From positions 31,867,413 to 31,931,412 of the forward strand of contig JACMZG010001911.1 of NCBI GenBank assembly GCA_018340805.1: DNA of 64,000 nt, given 5' to 3'. The stretch is from Microvelia longipes (lineage: Eukaryota; Arthropoda; Insecta; Hemiptera; Veliidae). The translations under genes and the position numbers were made by a program. Below, piece by piece: positions 32,690 to 44,400 of this stretch (position 1 is the first letter of the stretch; every line of letters begins with the position of its first letter). The notes beneath the pieces are model-generated. The model worked only from the letters and a program-made list of their open reading frames with translations. It was not told the origin of the DNA and searched no databases.

Positions 32690-35600
32690 GGTGGCCCTTA
32701 AAAATGAACTTTCTTTTTTCTTTGCTCCCAACCCCTAATTTTGTTCGAATATATGAAAAAAAAAAATTCCATAAAAATTTCAGCCCGATCGGGGGTGATT
32801 AACAGGTGTCGCCGGGCCTTTGAAGTTTTATAGGTGTCAAAATTCGTCAAAATTGTGATTTTCGTGACAATTTTTTTTCTGTGATTTTTACATTATTTTC
32901 TAGGTAAAAACAATACCTAACCAACCTAATAAAACACTATGAACTTATCATTATGACCTGAAATTATCTTAGTTTGTACTTACTCTGATACTTAATGGTG
33001 GACATATATATTTTTTCTGAAAAAATTATCAAAAAACAATTTTTTTTTCTCTACACTGCAAAGTATAACTCATATAATATGTTTTTTGTTATCAATTCAT
33101 TGGTATATTATGTTTTGTATACTATCTTCTATAATTTAAGATCAATATTTGGTTATTTATACCAAAATTAGCAGACCTAATGTGTAACATACAAAACACT
33201 GCCATCCTATCTCGCAGTAGGTGAAAGCTAAGTAATGAGTATAATAGTCCAATTCAGTTTCAAGAATTTTCAATTAGTTTTTTGGTTTGAATTTATTTTC
33301 AAACAAGCTATTTTTGTGACATTTGAAACTTTGTGTGTTACCCCCCCCCCCTTGCCGACCCCCCCCCCTCTTACCTATTATGAAATATGAAATTTTTAAA
33401 AAATTTTCACAAAAAAATGAATTGAATAAAGAAAGGCAAGATAGGTTATAACTTTGAATACTTTTTAATACTTGTTTACCAAAATACTTTCAGGTAAAAT
33501 AACCCTAGTGTCCACTTAAGGATTAATGATGAGTGAAGGAAAATACCATGCAAGATGCAAGTGATCTAAGCAGGGTACTATGAATGAATCATTTTAATCC
33601 CTTTGACTTACTTAAAAAAAAGTTCCAGTCTTGGTTCAGAAAACAAACTGTTACCATCAAATCTGTTTAAATTTCTTTTTTAAATCAAGTGTTTGGTTTA
33701 AGTTGTTTGTTAGTTATAAAATTACAAGTGAAAGAATTCTTCGTTCTGACCATCCTTTTTTAGTAGGTCCTGTTTCCCACCAGATTACTGGGGGCAAACT
33801 TCCTTCTAACAGACAAGTGTGTTGTTTTATAATCTCAAAATAATCAAGTTAGATGTAAAACATAGTGCTGAATTGATGATAAAGGAGGTTAGCATCTTTT
33901 GGGAAAAGCAAGAATCCCTACAAAAAGAAAAGACCACTGCAGTGAGATTTTAATCAAATTATAAAACGATTGGAGTTGTCTTCAGAAAAATTCTTCTAAA
34001 ACGACTGAGTTTGCTATCAGTAGTAGTTTTGCGTTTACAGACAGGCTGGATGATTTATTTGATATTGCCCATAGTGACGCCGAAAATCAAATAAAAATTC
34101 AGGAGGACATAGAGTTTTTGCGGATGCAAAGAATGAAAGGGCGACCTGGTGTTATGCTGGGAGTTGATATTAAGTTACACAGGGCAGAATAGAGAATTGC
34201 AGAACGGAAGGAGGAAGAGGTCCGTTGAAAAACTCGATGCATGGAGGATATTGATCGATCTAGTTTGTTTGCGGAATTGCTACCAAGCACCAGCAGCAGT
34301 AGTAGCACAGACGACAGTGAGGAGTTTCAGATGAGCTTGTCTCTGATGCAATTTTTCCTTCATCGTCAGGTTTTAGAGGAACTGTTGGTTTTTTAATGAT
34401 CGCCAAGCAGCAACGTTAGATAGGTGCAAAGTTAGAGACAGAGATGCTGTTCATATATTAGTTGCCACAGCAGAAGCGTTAGGCCATAATGCAAAGTACT
34501 TGGTAATTAACAGAAATTCAATAAGCCATAAACGATCCCAGTTTTAGATTTTTAGATACAATTAATTGTTACAAACCTTTAGTATTGATAGAATTCAGTG
34601 TGCTGTTGTGCATTGGGATGGGAAGCTTCTTTCTAATATTACAAAAGACAGTAAGATAGAAAGGTTGGCAGTTCTTATTTCATATGGCGGAAAAGACAAG
34701 TTGATGGACCATGGAGCTCCGAGCATACCACAGGCTACTAGAACAGAATAAGCCGCCGCAGTCTATAGATGTCTTGAAGAATGGTGACTTCTTGATTCAG
34801 TTCAAGCGATGTGTTTTACACCACGGCATCGAACACCAGTAAGAACAATGGAGCTTGCAGAAATATTGAGAACCTCTTAGAAAAGGATTTTCTATACCTG
34901 CCTTGTAGGCACAACGTATTTGAAGTGGTATTAAAGGGTGTATTCAATGAAGTAGTGGGACCGACTTTTGGGCCAGATGTTCCACTGTTTTCTAGTTTCA
35001 GAAATTCATGGGGTCAGATAGACTCTAAAATATAGTCTTCTGATCTCAGAAGTTTAAGAAGAGATATGCGTGACTTCTTCGTAAAAAGTTTCAAAGAAAA
35101 ACAATTAAGAGAAGATAACAGGGAGCTAATGGAGCTGGCAGTGATTTTTCTAGGAGAGACACCATCTCGAGGAGTGTCATTTAGAAAGCCAGGTGCTATT
35201 AGCCATGCAATATGGATGTCGAAGGCGATCTATTGTTCAAAAATTTTTATTTAGAAGTGACTTCAAGTTGTCTACCAAAGAAAAATCTTCGATGAGAAAA
35301 ATTAACATTTTTCTTATTAGAGTGTAATTGAGAGCATGGTATGGTGACACAAATGCGAGTAAGGCCTCAATGTCTGACTTGCATTTTATTCAGTCATTAG
35401 TCAATTACGAGGCTATAGATTCAAAAATTAGCAATGCTATACTAAAAAAATGTATTAACCATTTGTTAATGATTAATAAATTCGGTTAGGGAAGAGGAGG
35501 GGTCAGGCAAAGGGGAGAGGGAGGGGGGGGGTAACGCACAAAGTTTCAAATGCCGCAATAATGGCTTGTTTGAAAATAAATTCAAACAAAAAAACTAATT

Positions 35601-36193
35601 GAAAATTCTTGAAACTGAATTGGACAATTATACTTATTACTTAGCTTTCACCTACTGCGAGATAGGATGGCAGTGTTTTGTATGTTACACATTAGGTCTG
35701 CTAATTTTGGTATAAATAACCAAATATTGATCTTAAATTATAGAAGATAGTATACAAAAACATAATATACCAATGAATTGATAACAAAAAACATATTATA
35801 TGAGTTAAACTTTGCAGTGTAGAGAAAAAAAAATTGTTTTTTGATAATTTTTTCAGAAAAAATATATATGTGCACCATTAAGTATCAGAGTAAGTACAAA
35901 CTAAGATAATTTCAGGTCATAATGATAAGTTCATAGTGTCTTATTAGTGGGTTAGGTATTGTTTTTACCTAGAAAATAATGTAAAAATCACAGAAAAAAA
36001 ATTGTCACGAAAATCACAATTTTGACGAATTTTGACACCTATAAAACTTCAAAGGCCCGGCGGCACCTGTTAATCACCCCCGATCGGGCTGAAATTTTTA
36101 TGGATTTTTTTTTTTCATATATTCGAACAAAATTAGGGGTTGGGAGCACAACATTTCTAACATTTTTTTTCACCCCTATAGCTAAGGGCCACC

Positions 36194-36261
<68 letters not shown>

Positions 36262-39200
36262 ATATAATGTTGTATATATGTATACGTCTAGGTCAAAGAC
36301 TCGTACGATATCTGTTGGGTTGAGTTGTGTTAGAGGGTGAAGATATTGTTTAGAAGAGGGGCCTTTACCTCTTGCTCCATCCTGGTAAGCCTACTGTCCC
36401 AGAGAGACGAGAGACAGGACAAAAATGGCTTTCACTGAACCACGCCGAGCTAAGCAGGCTCGTGATGCGAAAGAACATCAAAGTAGTCTTAATATGGTCG
36501 AAGTTATTTTCAATCGATTGCGACCGGTTTCAGCTCAATCAGACAATCCTAAGTGACGCAAACTGTATTTTTATTTAAAAACAAAAATCGTGATTATATT
36601 TTATTATCAACCTAAAGATTATACTCAAAAAAATGTTTAACAGGGCTAAACAGGCACGTCAAACAAGAACCTCAAAGTAGTCTTTCAATGGTCTTTCAAT
36701 GGGGACCGGTTTCAGGTCAATCAGACCATTCTAAGTGGCGCAAACGGTATATTTAAAAACAAAAATCATGAATATATTTTTTTTACGACGCTAAAAACCG
36801 GCCGATTTTTTTACGGCTAAAAACCAAACCGGCCGACGCCGCGAAGCGGAAGATGCGCGAAGCGCCTCTTAATTTTGGTCTTAAACCAAACTTAAATTTT
36901 GGGTTTAGAGCAGTACAAAATGAGTCACATTTTTCAGGTCTGACTCCTGGACTGATGAAAAATTACCAAATTAAGGTGATGTTGATATCAAATTTCATTG
37001 GATTTATTGCAGTTTCCCTAATGAGCTATATTACGGTATGCTCCTGTTCAACGTTTTATAGTTATTAAAAATGGTAACAAAATTACCATATTTGGGTAAT
37101 AGTTACCAAAATAATAAAGGTAAATTCGAACTCGCAAGAGTCACTTATTCTGACGGTACTGACCATTTTCGAAAGTCTTAAGACCATGTTTTACTTTATT
37201 TCTAAGGATTTAATGTTAATAAAGCACTGTATTATAAGAAGCTTGTTTTTCCCATGATATTTATAGAATTAAAATAAATAGAATCCAGTTTATTATACAC
37301 TTCATAATCATTTATAAATAATAGGAATAAGCTCAATCTTTGCATCTAGAGCTTTATTTGTTTCATTTTCTAAATTATAGGGTTCTCTCAAGTTAATGGA
37401 CGTGGTATTCTTGGGTCTCCACTCCTGAAAACCCTAGAGAAATCTAGAAGTAAAAGCAAAAATAATATTAAATTTTACTGACTCATGACAATGTTGGCAT
37501 CTCCGTCACCGTTGATGGGAAGTAAGAGAACTTTTCCTTTTATATTATATTTACCAGCCATCGTAAGTGTATCTAATGAAAAGGACCAATCAGCCCATCT
37601 TTCATCCATGCTAGTTCTACAAAAAAAACAACAAAAAAACAGACAATTGTTAGAAATATAATTTATGAATTCAACATACTAAATCAAGAAATACGACAAA
37701 CGGCAATTTCAGTCAAGCCGGTTAATATTTTGTTTGGAATACTTGTTTTCTAGCTCACTATACTATTCCTTAATTTTAATTAATCCAAAAGCTTAAAAAA
37801 CAAGTTTTTGGTTCATGGTTTACTCTGATGGTCAGTATTGATCCTTTAAAATGGCTCCTTTAGTATTGATCCTCGTAAATGGCGTGAATACTACGAAGTA
37901 AGCCCTGTGATCATTCTTAAAAAACCATCGCCACACATAACGTTTTGGCCCTCGTACAAAGTTCAGTTTAAGCTGATTTTGAAAAATGCTCAGCTTATTT
38001 AACATTTCACTGAACAATCTTTTTCATTAGCGATAGAGATGTATTATTAGAGGGAGCATACCATATCTCAATACATAAGAACCTACCCACTGAATTTGAA
38101 CTTCTTTTATGTCAGCATGTAAAGAACATAATAATTGTGCCACCCTTCATATGCATGTATATAGCTACTAAAGAACAAATATATAGTGAAGAATTGTAAT
38201 TAATTAATTATAATTATAGTAATATAAATAATATAACAATAAAACTATAACAGGAATAGATGACTAAGTAAAATGTTAATTAAGCATAAAAGCATTGTAA
38301 ATTCTTATTACACCGGGTATGTTTTTTTTACAAAATGTGAATATCTAATTTGAAAGAATAATACGGAAAATAAAAGTGAAAAATACTCATAACAAAACAA
38401 TAGATAAGGTAGTGCCCACAACTGGATTAGCGTGTATTTGTACAAGACCCAGTCAACGCTAAAAAACTTAAACAGCTTAGTCACAACTATAACCCAGTAA
38501 CCGGCACCCCTCTTAATTAATTAAAACATTAATTTTTATTAACAAAATATTCATTTTTATATTCAATAAACACACACGAATGAGAAAATATATAATTTTA
38601 TTCAATTGTTATTAAACAACTTACTTTTAGATTCTTTGATCATCTTTTTAGTGAACTTGTGAAAAGAACACGTCATATTCAAGAGCTCAAGCCATTCGAT
38701 CAGCTCATTTAGAAAAATTAGGCGATGTTTTTGAATACATCTAGTATTAACCTTAAGGTTAAGGACGAATCTAATAAAATATGTATTTTTGTTTTCGCCA
38801 AAAATACATTTTTTTCTTATTATTGTATTTTATTTATTGTTTTCTTATTATTTTTGGAAAACCGTTGAGGGGTGCCGGGTACTGGGGGGAGTGCCAGGTA
38901 CTGGGGGTAGTGCCGGGTACTAGTTCTTTTACTCTAACTTTTATTCTTATGACTTAATGTAATACTTAATGACGTTCAATACCTTTTCAATACTATACAG
39001 TCAATGTAAGATCTTGAGAAAAATTAATAAATGGGCTTAGGCTGGAGCTTGATAATCCCTATAAAAAAATCAACACATATTGTCTTGCAGTCGTATAAAG
39101 TTCAGCTTTAAGCTGATCTTTAAAATGGTTTAGCTTATTTGACGCCGAGATGTAAAATCCCAAAGGAAATTAGCTAGAAGTATAATAATAATAATATTAA

Positions 39201-40475
39201 TGCCCGTTTTAGGGCCTTTCGGCCCTTCAGGGTATTTGCCCAGCAGGAACCACCTAGGGTGGGTCACATCTACTATGCTCAAAGTAAAGCTAAAGTTGGC
39301 GAAATCTATTTATAAAAACTGAGGGCATATGGAGGCAGATAGTATAATTAAGTCTTATATTTTTCAAATTTTATTCAGTTAATCTATGACCTTAAAATAA
39401 AGCAATAAATAACACTAAGAAAACACTAACCTGACTTTAGTAAATTTGGCATCTTCAAGACCTGACAGTGCACAGTTTGAACAAATCATGGTGACACCGA
39501 CCTGAGGAGTACCTTGTCTAATTTTAATTTCAGGAATAATAAGAGGCTCTAGCTTTGGGATTCTGTATTTGGCATCACCTGTAAAACATCGATTCTTTCA
39601 AAATAAGTAATACCTTTAGTCGGGTTGTAAGTATAGAATGTTATGGTGTTATTTGTTTGGGATGGTTTATGAGGGAAACTGGTGAAAGAAATGAGTCTTT
39701 CATAAGTTTTCCTCATAAACGACCCCAAACAAATAAAAACCATAGCCCTCTATACTTACAACTCGACTAAACGCACTCGTTCTCAGTTCCCATAAAACCT
39801 GAATTCAGTAGGGGGGGGGGGGTGAAATAAAAAATATTTCATGTATTAATGTTTGTATAGTGCGATACATTAATTTCAATTTTTCTAACCTTCTTATTGC
39901 ATTTTAATGCTCATTTACTATCGATATCTAAATAACTACAAGATAAGGATATTATATAAGATATACTGGTATCTCTGGACAGTTTTTTTATATTTTTTAT
40001 ATGTGTTTGTATATACATACATACATATAAATAAATAAATAAATAAATAAAATCTTTATTACGTGGCCAAATTATACATTTAGATGTAACACGTCCTAAA
40101 ATCACAATACAAAAAAAAAAATTACTTATAATATTAATAACAACTAACTTATCACTAATTGTGTATATTGTGTAGCGAATAATTATCTTACAATAACTTG
40201 TTTATATTATACTAAAGCCTATTATACTTGATAATAAGTAATTATCTATAACAATCTTGAATTGTGTAAAATGATTTTTTTATTAAATATTCTTTTAAAG
40301 ACTTTAAAAACTTATCTTCCGTTAATGCCTTCAAAGATTTAGGGAGATGATTGTAAATGACTATGGATGAATTTAGAGGAGAGTTTTTATAGAGTGCAGT
40401 TCTACAAAGCGGCAACAATAACTGATCTTTATTTCTAGAGTTAATACTGTGGATATCCGAAATTTTATATATATA

Positions 40476-40525
<50 letters not shown>

Positions 40526-40768
40526 TTATTTATTTATTTATTTATGATTAGATTATGCAAGTGATAGCAGTGAGTTAAGTTCAAAGATGGCTTCTTATAA
40601 TCTTTAGGGGGCTATACAAAAATCAAGTCGATCTGTATAAGAAGTTTCAAGTAAAAGTTTGCACAAGTTTACCTTGTAATGTTTTCTTGATAACTCTATT
40701 ACCAGTCTCCAGAATACACTGTTCAAGTTTTGGATCATCTCTCATACATGCTTTATCCACATATGATG
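30950..40768 (-). CDS. Takeout/JHBP-family secreted protein (5' exon missing)
   Basis: The takeout/juvenile-hormone-binding-protein family are insect secreted carriers of hydrophobic ligands with roles in feeding, circadian output and courtship. Exons on the minus strand are 40768-40673, 39578-39431, 37616-37483, 31941-31789 and 31110-30950. All phases fit and about 230 codons are present. The protein starts SYVDKACMRDDPKLEQCI (the conserved cysteine pair and DP-L), then RIPKLEPLIIPEIKI, GKYNIKGKVLLLPINGDG, LENLFNGDKLLGG, FLNENWQELVNELGP and the C-terminal VVPYDNLFPK. These are family landmarks in order. The expected signal-peptide exon (about 20 aa, ending with a one-base overhang) was not found upstream; it may be in the 49294-50293 gap, farther away, or unrecognised. 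Donor GTCAGT at 37482 is weak but is the only one that keeps the frame. The exact ligand cannot be inferred. Confidence 0.92.
31789..31941 (-). CDS. Takeout-like exon
   Basis: It encodes NVKFVYSFTWDLYEKSNKLT, YLKVNNFTIKHEVGGLQMKL and ENLFNGDKLL. The last glycine codon is split with the terminal exon. Confidence 0.93.
32618..32686. repeat. (CATA)n/(TA)n microsatellite, left flank of transposon
   Basis: This is the target in which the 3.5-kb transposon sits. The matching (TA)n continues at 36197-36267. Confidence 0.9.
32687..36196. mobile_element. DNA transposon with about 670-bp terminal inverted repeats
   Basis: The ends are TAGGGTGGCCCTTA at 32687-32700 and its complement at 36183-36196. 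Similarity of the arms continues for about 670 bp (to about 33353 and from about 35520) with few mismatches, for example one base in the GCCGGGCC region. Both ends lie in (TA)n, suggesting a TA or TA-rich target. The interior holds a broken rightward coding region. Arm similarity implies recent movement, although this copy is defective. I cannot place it in a named superfamily from memory with confidence. Confidence 0.88.
33955..35490 (+). pseudogene. Decayed transposon-encoded protein
   Basis: Coding-like blocks in changing frames: RLDDLFDIAHSDAE and QRMKGRPGVMLGVD (about 34020-34185), VVHWDGKLLSNITKDSK (about 34600-34660), TTASNTSKNNGACRNIENLL and KDFLYLPCRHNVFEVVLK (about 34815-34945), GPTFGPDVPLF, and a last block with KPGAISHAIWMSKAIY in an overlapping frame near 35180-35235. 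Several stops and frameshifts separate them. The order and the D-I-A-H, CRH and H-x-x-WM motifs resemble uncharacterised proteins abundant in insect and Hydra genomes (from memory). Transposase function is inferred from the position between inverted repeats. Confidence 0.72.
36197..36267. repeat. (TA)n microsatellite, right flank of transposon
   Basis: Near-pure TA repeat continuing from the right transposon end. Confidence 0.9.
37483..37616 (-). CDS. Takeout-like exon
   Basis: It encodes TSMDERWADWSFSLDTLTM, AGKYNIKGKVLLLPINGDG and DANIVM, the beta-rich core of the family. It starts with one base completing Arg. Confidence 0.92.
37617..39430 (-). other. Takeout-like intron with a small MITE and a GC-rich hairpin
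   Basis: It contains the inverted-repeat element at 38493-38922 and, near 39205-39225, a GC-rich hairpin (AGGGCCTTTCGGCCCT) in a short stretch that looks like another dispersed element. No gene is seen. Confidence 0.65.
38493..38922. mobile_element. Small inverted-repeat element with tandem GTGCCGGGTACTGGGG end
   Basis: The left end CCCAGTAACCGGCACCCCTC (38493-38512) is nearly the inverse of the right end GAGGGGTGCCGGGTACTGGG (38867-38886). The right end then repeats about three times (GTGCCAGGTACTGGGGG, GTGCCGGGTACT) to 38922. The interior is AT-rich, and the element is non-autonomous. Confidence 0.68.
39431..39578 (-). CDS. Takeout-like exon
   Basis: It encodes DAKYRIPKLEPLIIPEIKIR, QGTPQVGVTMICSNCALSGL and EDAKFTKV. 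Both borders are canonical and the phases fit. Confidence 0.93.
40027..40055. repeat. (AAAT)n microsatellite
   Basis: A short AAATA-type tetranucleotide repeat in the takeout-like first intron seen here. Confidence 0.8.
40466..40545. repeat. (TA)n followed by (TTTA)n
   Basis: An interrupted TA run followed by ATTTATTT repeats. Together with the (AAAT)n at 40027-40055 it brackets about 400 bp, so the pair may mark the ends of a small decayed element. Confidence 0.75.
40673..40768 (-). CDS. Takeout-like exon, first one found
   Basis: It encodes SYVDKACMRDDPKLEQCI and LETGNRVIKKTLQ. The CxxDDPKLxxC block is the N-terminal family motif with the disulfide-forming cysteines. It begins with two bases, so an upstream exon is required. 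Confidence 0.93.
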
Positions 40769-41527
40769 CTGTAACAGACATAAAGTTTCATGTTTAGTTA
40801 TGAATTAAGATTAAATTACGAATACTATTTCACTAATTTTATTGTGCTTTAAATGTTCAGAACTTACAAGCTAAATCAAATTTTGAATATAATAGACATA
40901 AGGATATTCTACATCCACAGGGTTAACCTTAGAAAATTCTAGAAAACCAAGTAGTTATAGAAGTTTTAGGCTAATTTATATCCTCTATAGCTATTCCTGG
41001 AATAGCCTTTTACTGCATAAACATTTTTATATGCCTAATCCTCAATAATTAATTCTATTCCTCAATCCTTAATAATTTAAATAATAATTTTTAATCTTTT
41101 GATTACAAAAAGTCCTAGCACTATTCTACTTTTTAGTACAGAGATATCGCATAAATATAGCGATTATGTATATGTCTTATTATTGGCCAGTCTCAGCGGA
41201 ACATTTAAGACTTAAAATTCTTACTATCTCTTTAATTTCTTAATTGGACAATTTAGGACTTCAAAAATATGAAAACATACACCCCAAAAAACAATATAAC
41301 CCAATGTTTGTCATTAGAATCGAGACTGTATTAAATTTCAGCTAAATCAGATACATTTTTGAGACTTTATAACATTTTGAAATTTTTTCTGGCATTATTG
41401 TAGGTTTGGAGGATAGGATTTTGGACAATTATAACATCGATTTTTGTGTCAAGTTTCTTTAAGATCCAAAAAAGCGTTCGACTGTTATCAGGTGCCATAA
41501 AAACGTCTAATATATACAAAATCTCGT

Positions 41528-41528
41528 G

Positions 41529-41620
<92 letters not shown>

Positions 41621-41626
41621 ATATTG
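41528..41626. repeat. (TA)n microsatellite
   Basis: About 100 bp of interrupted TA repeat. Confidence 0.9.
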
Positions 41627-41629
41627 GCC

Positions 41630-43065
41630 AACTCCTGGCTCGAAAAGAAACTTTTAATATAAATTTTCCTACAATGTTCTATATTTTGTTTCTATACATT
41701 GTAACACCATAAATTTCACACCTTTTGCACCACATTAATACATTATAATATTACCTTTTAACATATTTACTTAAATATACATAAAACTTATATATATTCC
41801 TGAGCTACTAGATAATTTTAATTCCTTTCCAGATTGAATTTTTACCGAGTGAAGATGATTCAATGTCGTTCTTTCTAACACACTTGTAATAAAAGTTTAG
41901 AGTTATATTCAAATGGAAAAATCAACTATAAGTGAGGTTAATGTGGCCATTAAAAGTCAAAATGTGTTTATAAAAATGTGATCTTAACAAGGAATATATT
42001 GCGAAAGTTACATTAGTACCGGACACACATGTTCTCCTTGACGCGTTGCGGTTTTGTGTAATCTGAGGAACAACACATTAAGCTAGCTTAAATCTCTTCG
42101 CAATTTAATTGGTGCAAAAATTAACTATCAGAATGATGAAATACACTTGATAGATTTTTTGCATTTACTTGCAGCAGCAATTAATTCAATTCCTGACAGA
42201 CTGTTACACTTTAAAATCTAATACCAAAATTTATTTAATTTTATAATTAGTTAATTTTTGGTTTTATTCAAATTACTTTTGATACTTAAATTTCCTCATT
42301 AAATATAGCTGCGTGTTTATATAAACTGTAATGTATGCCACTCCGGTAAAAAGTTTATCGGATAATCTGTAAGTCATAATTATGGTTAATATAATTAATT
42401 AAACCAATAAGTAATATAATTGTTAAGTTTGTTCTTTGTAGCACTGGAAAGTTAATAGAAATCAATCTCAGACTTAATCAAGGGAACTTTAGTTCTATAA
42501 AAGTTTTGAATGATTAATTCGATTAATATATTTCACCTATCTTTGTAGGCATCTTCATAATCTATATACAAACTACATTAATAAACAATTAAAATAAATA
42601 AATTATTAAACGGAAAGACTAAAATAATCACAGTTAAGAAAAATGTTAAGTTAAATATGGTCGTTAGCATTTTATTTATTAATTCTTGTAAATCTGAAAT
42701 GATAGTTCCGGTTATCTGTAAAAACAGCAGAACTGTTAGGAATCCCAAAACCCCCAAAATAGTTATCAAAACTCTGGAGTTTTACGTAACTTGATTGACA
42801 TGTTTCTTAAATAATCCTAGAGCAGCAATTATTAAATAAAGTTTTTTTATCGGAAATAAATATAAAAGAATATAGTATATGTAATTTGCTTGAGAAGCCG
42901 GTTTGTGATTTAAAATACGTAACTCTGGTCCCATTACAACTCTAATTAGGTATCTTATGGAAGCATAAAAGACAAAAGTCTGCTTAAATACTTTGCATTT
43001 AACACTCTCAAATGTTAAATATAAAAAGAAATTTAACATAAACAATAAAAGAGTATTATAATAAT
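41630..43065. other. Intergenic, nothing recognised
   Basis: AT-rich DNA. Minus-strand open frames at 42578-42769 and 42782-43045 are hydrophobic but start without ATG or lack any family pattern, so they are not called. Confidence 0.5.
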
Positions 43066-43069
43066 AAAA

Positions 43070-43855
43070 ATCAGGTACGGGGTATCTCAGAACTTTTCCT
43101 CATCGCATCAGATTCGCTTCGCTTATCCTTCCTACTTCGGACTCGCTTCGCTCATCGTTAGAATATACAACTCGCTAAATGTAATGGTAGATACTTGTAC
43201 GGAATATCATCTCGATTGCATTATTTACTGATTTTTATATTTTTTTTTAAAAAACGTACACAAGTCATTTGATAAAATTCGAGCTAATGCTGATAACGAA
43301 ATGAAACTTAGCACATGTTTTAATCTTATACATAAAAAGTTCAACTCAATTGGACCATTTACCAATTTTTAAAGTTTTTTAAAAAAACGTACACAAATCA
43401 TTTATTAAAAATTGAACTAATGCCGTTAATGAGATGAAACTGATGATGACTATGTTTAGGACTAACATAAATGCTTAGTCCTTAACATAGTCACATACGT
43501 ACCAAATCTCAATTTGATCGCATCATTTTTCTGCGTTTTAATAATGATTTTTCTAAATTTTTACTAAGTCATTATTGCGGGTTAATGACGTCATAAAAAA
43601 TTATTTTCCGAATAGCTCAATTATAGCAGTAGACTGATTTTCGTACAGTTTCAACTCTTTAGCATAAATACACTGGGCGCTACGATGATAACACACACAC
43701 ACACATACATATATAGACAGACTTTGCAAAAATACTCAGGAGGCCTTAAATACACCTGAAACTAATAATTCCGGTGACATCCCGGTTTCGGATTTTTTGA
43801 AAACAATACTTTTCCTATATACCTTCGGTATAATTGAGGAACTGCTTCTCTTAAA
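43070..43855 (+). repeat. Family A copy
   Basis: It starts GGTACGGGGTATCTCAGAAC and contains TTCGCTTCGCTTATCC and CTCGCTTCGCTCATCG, two GCTCAT/TGATAACGAG blocks, GATGATAACACACACACACA and TAATTCCGGTGACATC. It ends ACTTTTCCTATATACCTTCG and a GAGGAAC-type close. It is one of the longest copies but lacks a clear 5S-like module. Confidence 0.85.
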
Positions 43856-43859
43856 GTCC

Positions 43860-44400
43860 TTTTCAAGCTAAGCTAACTAAGCTAAAAACTGACTTCTGTT
43901 GTAACAATTAAGTTTTCAAGTTTTGGAGACATTTAAAAAATTGCGGCTCAAGAGGGGTTTAGTTGGGTCGAATTTCAACTTGATTTGGTAAACCTTAAAT
44001 TTTCACGAATTGTTTGAATTTTTATGACTCAGAAAAATAGGTTTGCGCGTCAAACATTTAAAGTTTGAATTTTGTGTCAAGTTTCATCTCTTTCGTAAGA
44101 ACACAGTGTGAAAATTATTCGGGGACAAAGAGACAAATACAGAAATGCCTGAAACTGATAATATCTTGGTTTCGAATGTTTAAGGTGAACGCAATACTTT
44201 TATATACTGTAACTATCTATTTCAATTCATTTGGTTCTTCTTTAGGAAAGATATGAAGATTACTAAAAACTACAATAACAACAGACAAAACGACTAAGAA
44301 ACAATTAAGTGATTTAAACTTAAAATAAGCCAAAGAATTGAAGTCAAATATTAAAAGAATTATGGAACAATACTTTTCCAACTTACCTACAATGTAAAGG
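43860..44400 (+). repeat. Diverged family A relative
   Basis: It shows landmarks in the same order (TTTTTATGACTCAGAAAAAT, GTGTCAAGTTTCATCTCTTT, CCTGAAACTGATAATATC, CAATACTTTTCCAACTTACC) but with strong divergence. Adjacent frames are not genes. Confidence 0.5.

Larger units (their letters stand above)
32221..37020. mobile_element. Outer, older inverted-repeat element
   Basis: Bases 32221-32345 (GGAAACTGCAGTAATTCCAA, then CTAATCTGGTAATTTTTCAT and TGACTCATTTTGTACTGC) reappear inverted at 36905-37020 (GCAGTACAAAATGAGTCACA, then GATGAAAAATTACCAAATTA). Internal copies of a unit ending GGCGCAAACGGTATA (32605, 36733; variant at 36557) are present. No protein is recognised, and family and true ends are uncertain. 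Confidence 0.62.
31942..37482 (-). other. Takeout-like intron (5.5 kb) filled by nested transposons
   Basis: The intron contains an outer inverted-repeat element (about 32221-37020) interrupted by a 3.5-kb transposon (32687-36196). Without them the intron would be under 1 kb. Confidence 0.8.

Noticed and set aside
42578..43045. Hydrophobic minus-strand frames as the takeout signal-peptide exon
   Set aside because: The first has no ATG and the junction phase does not fit; the second shows no leader-like design.
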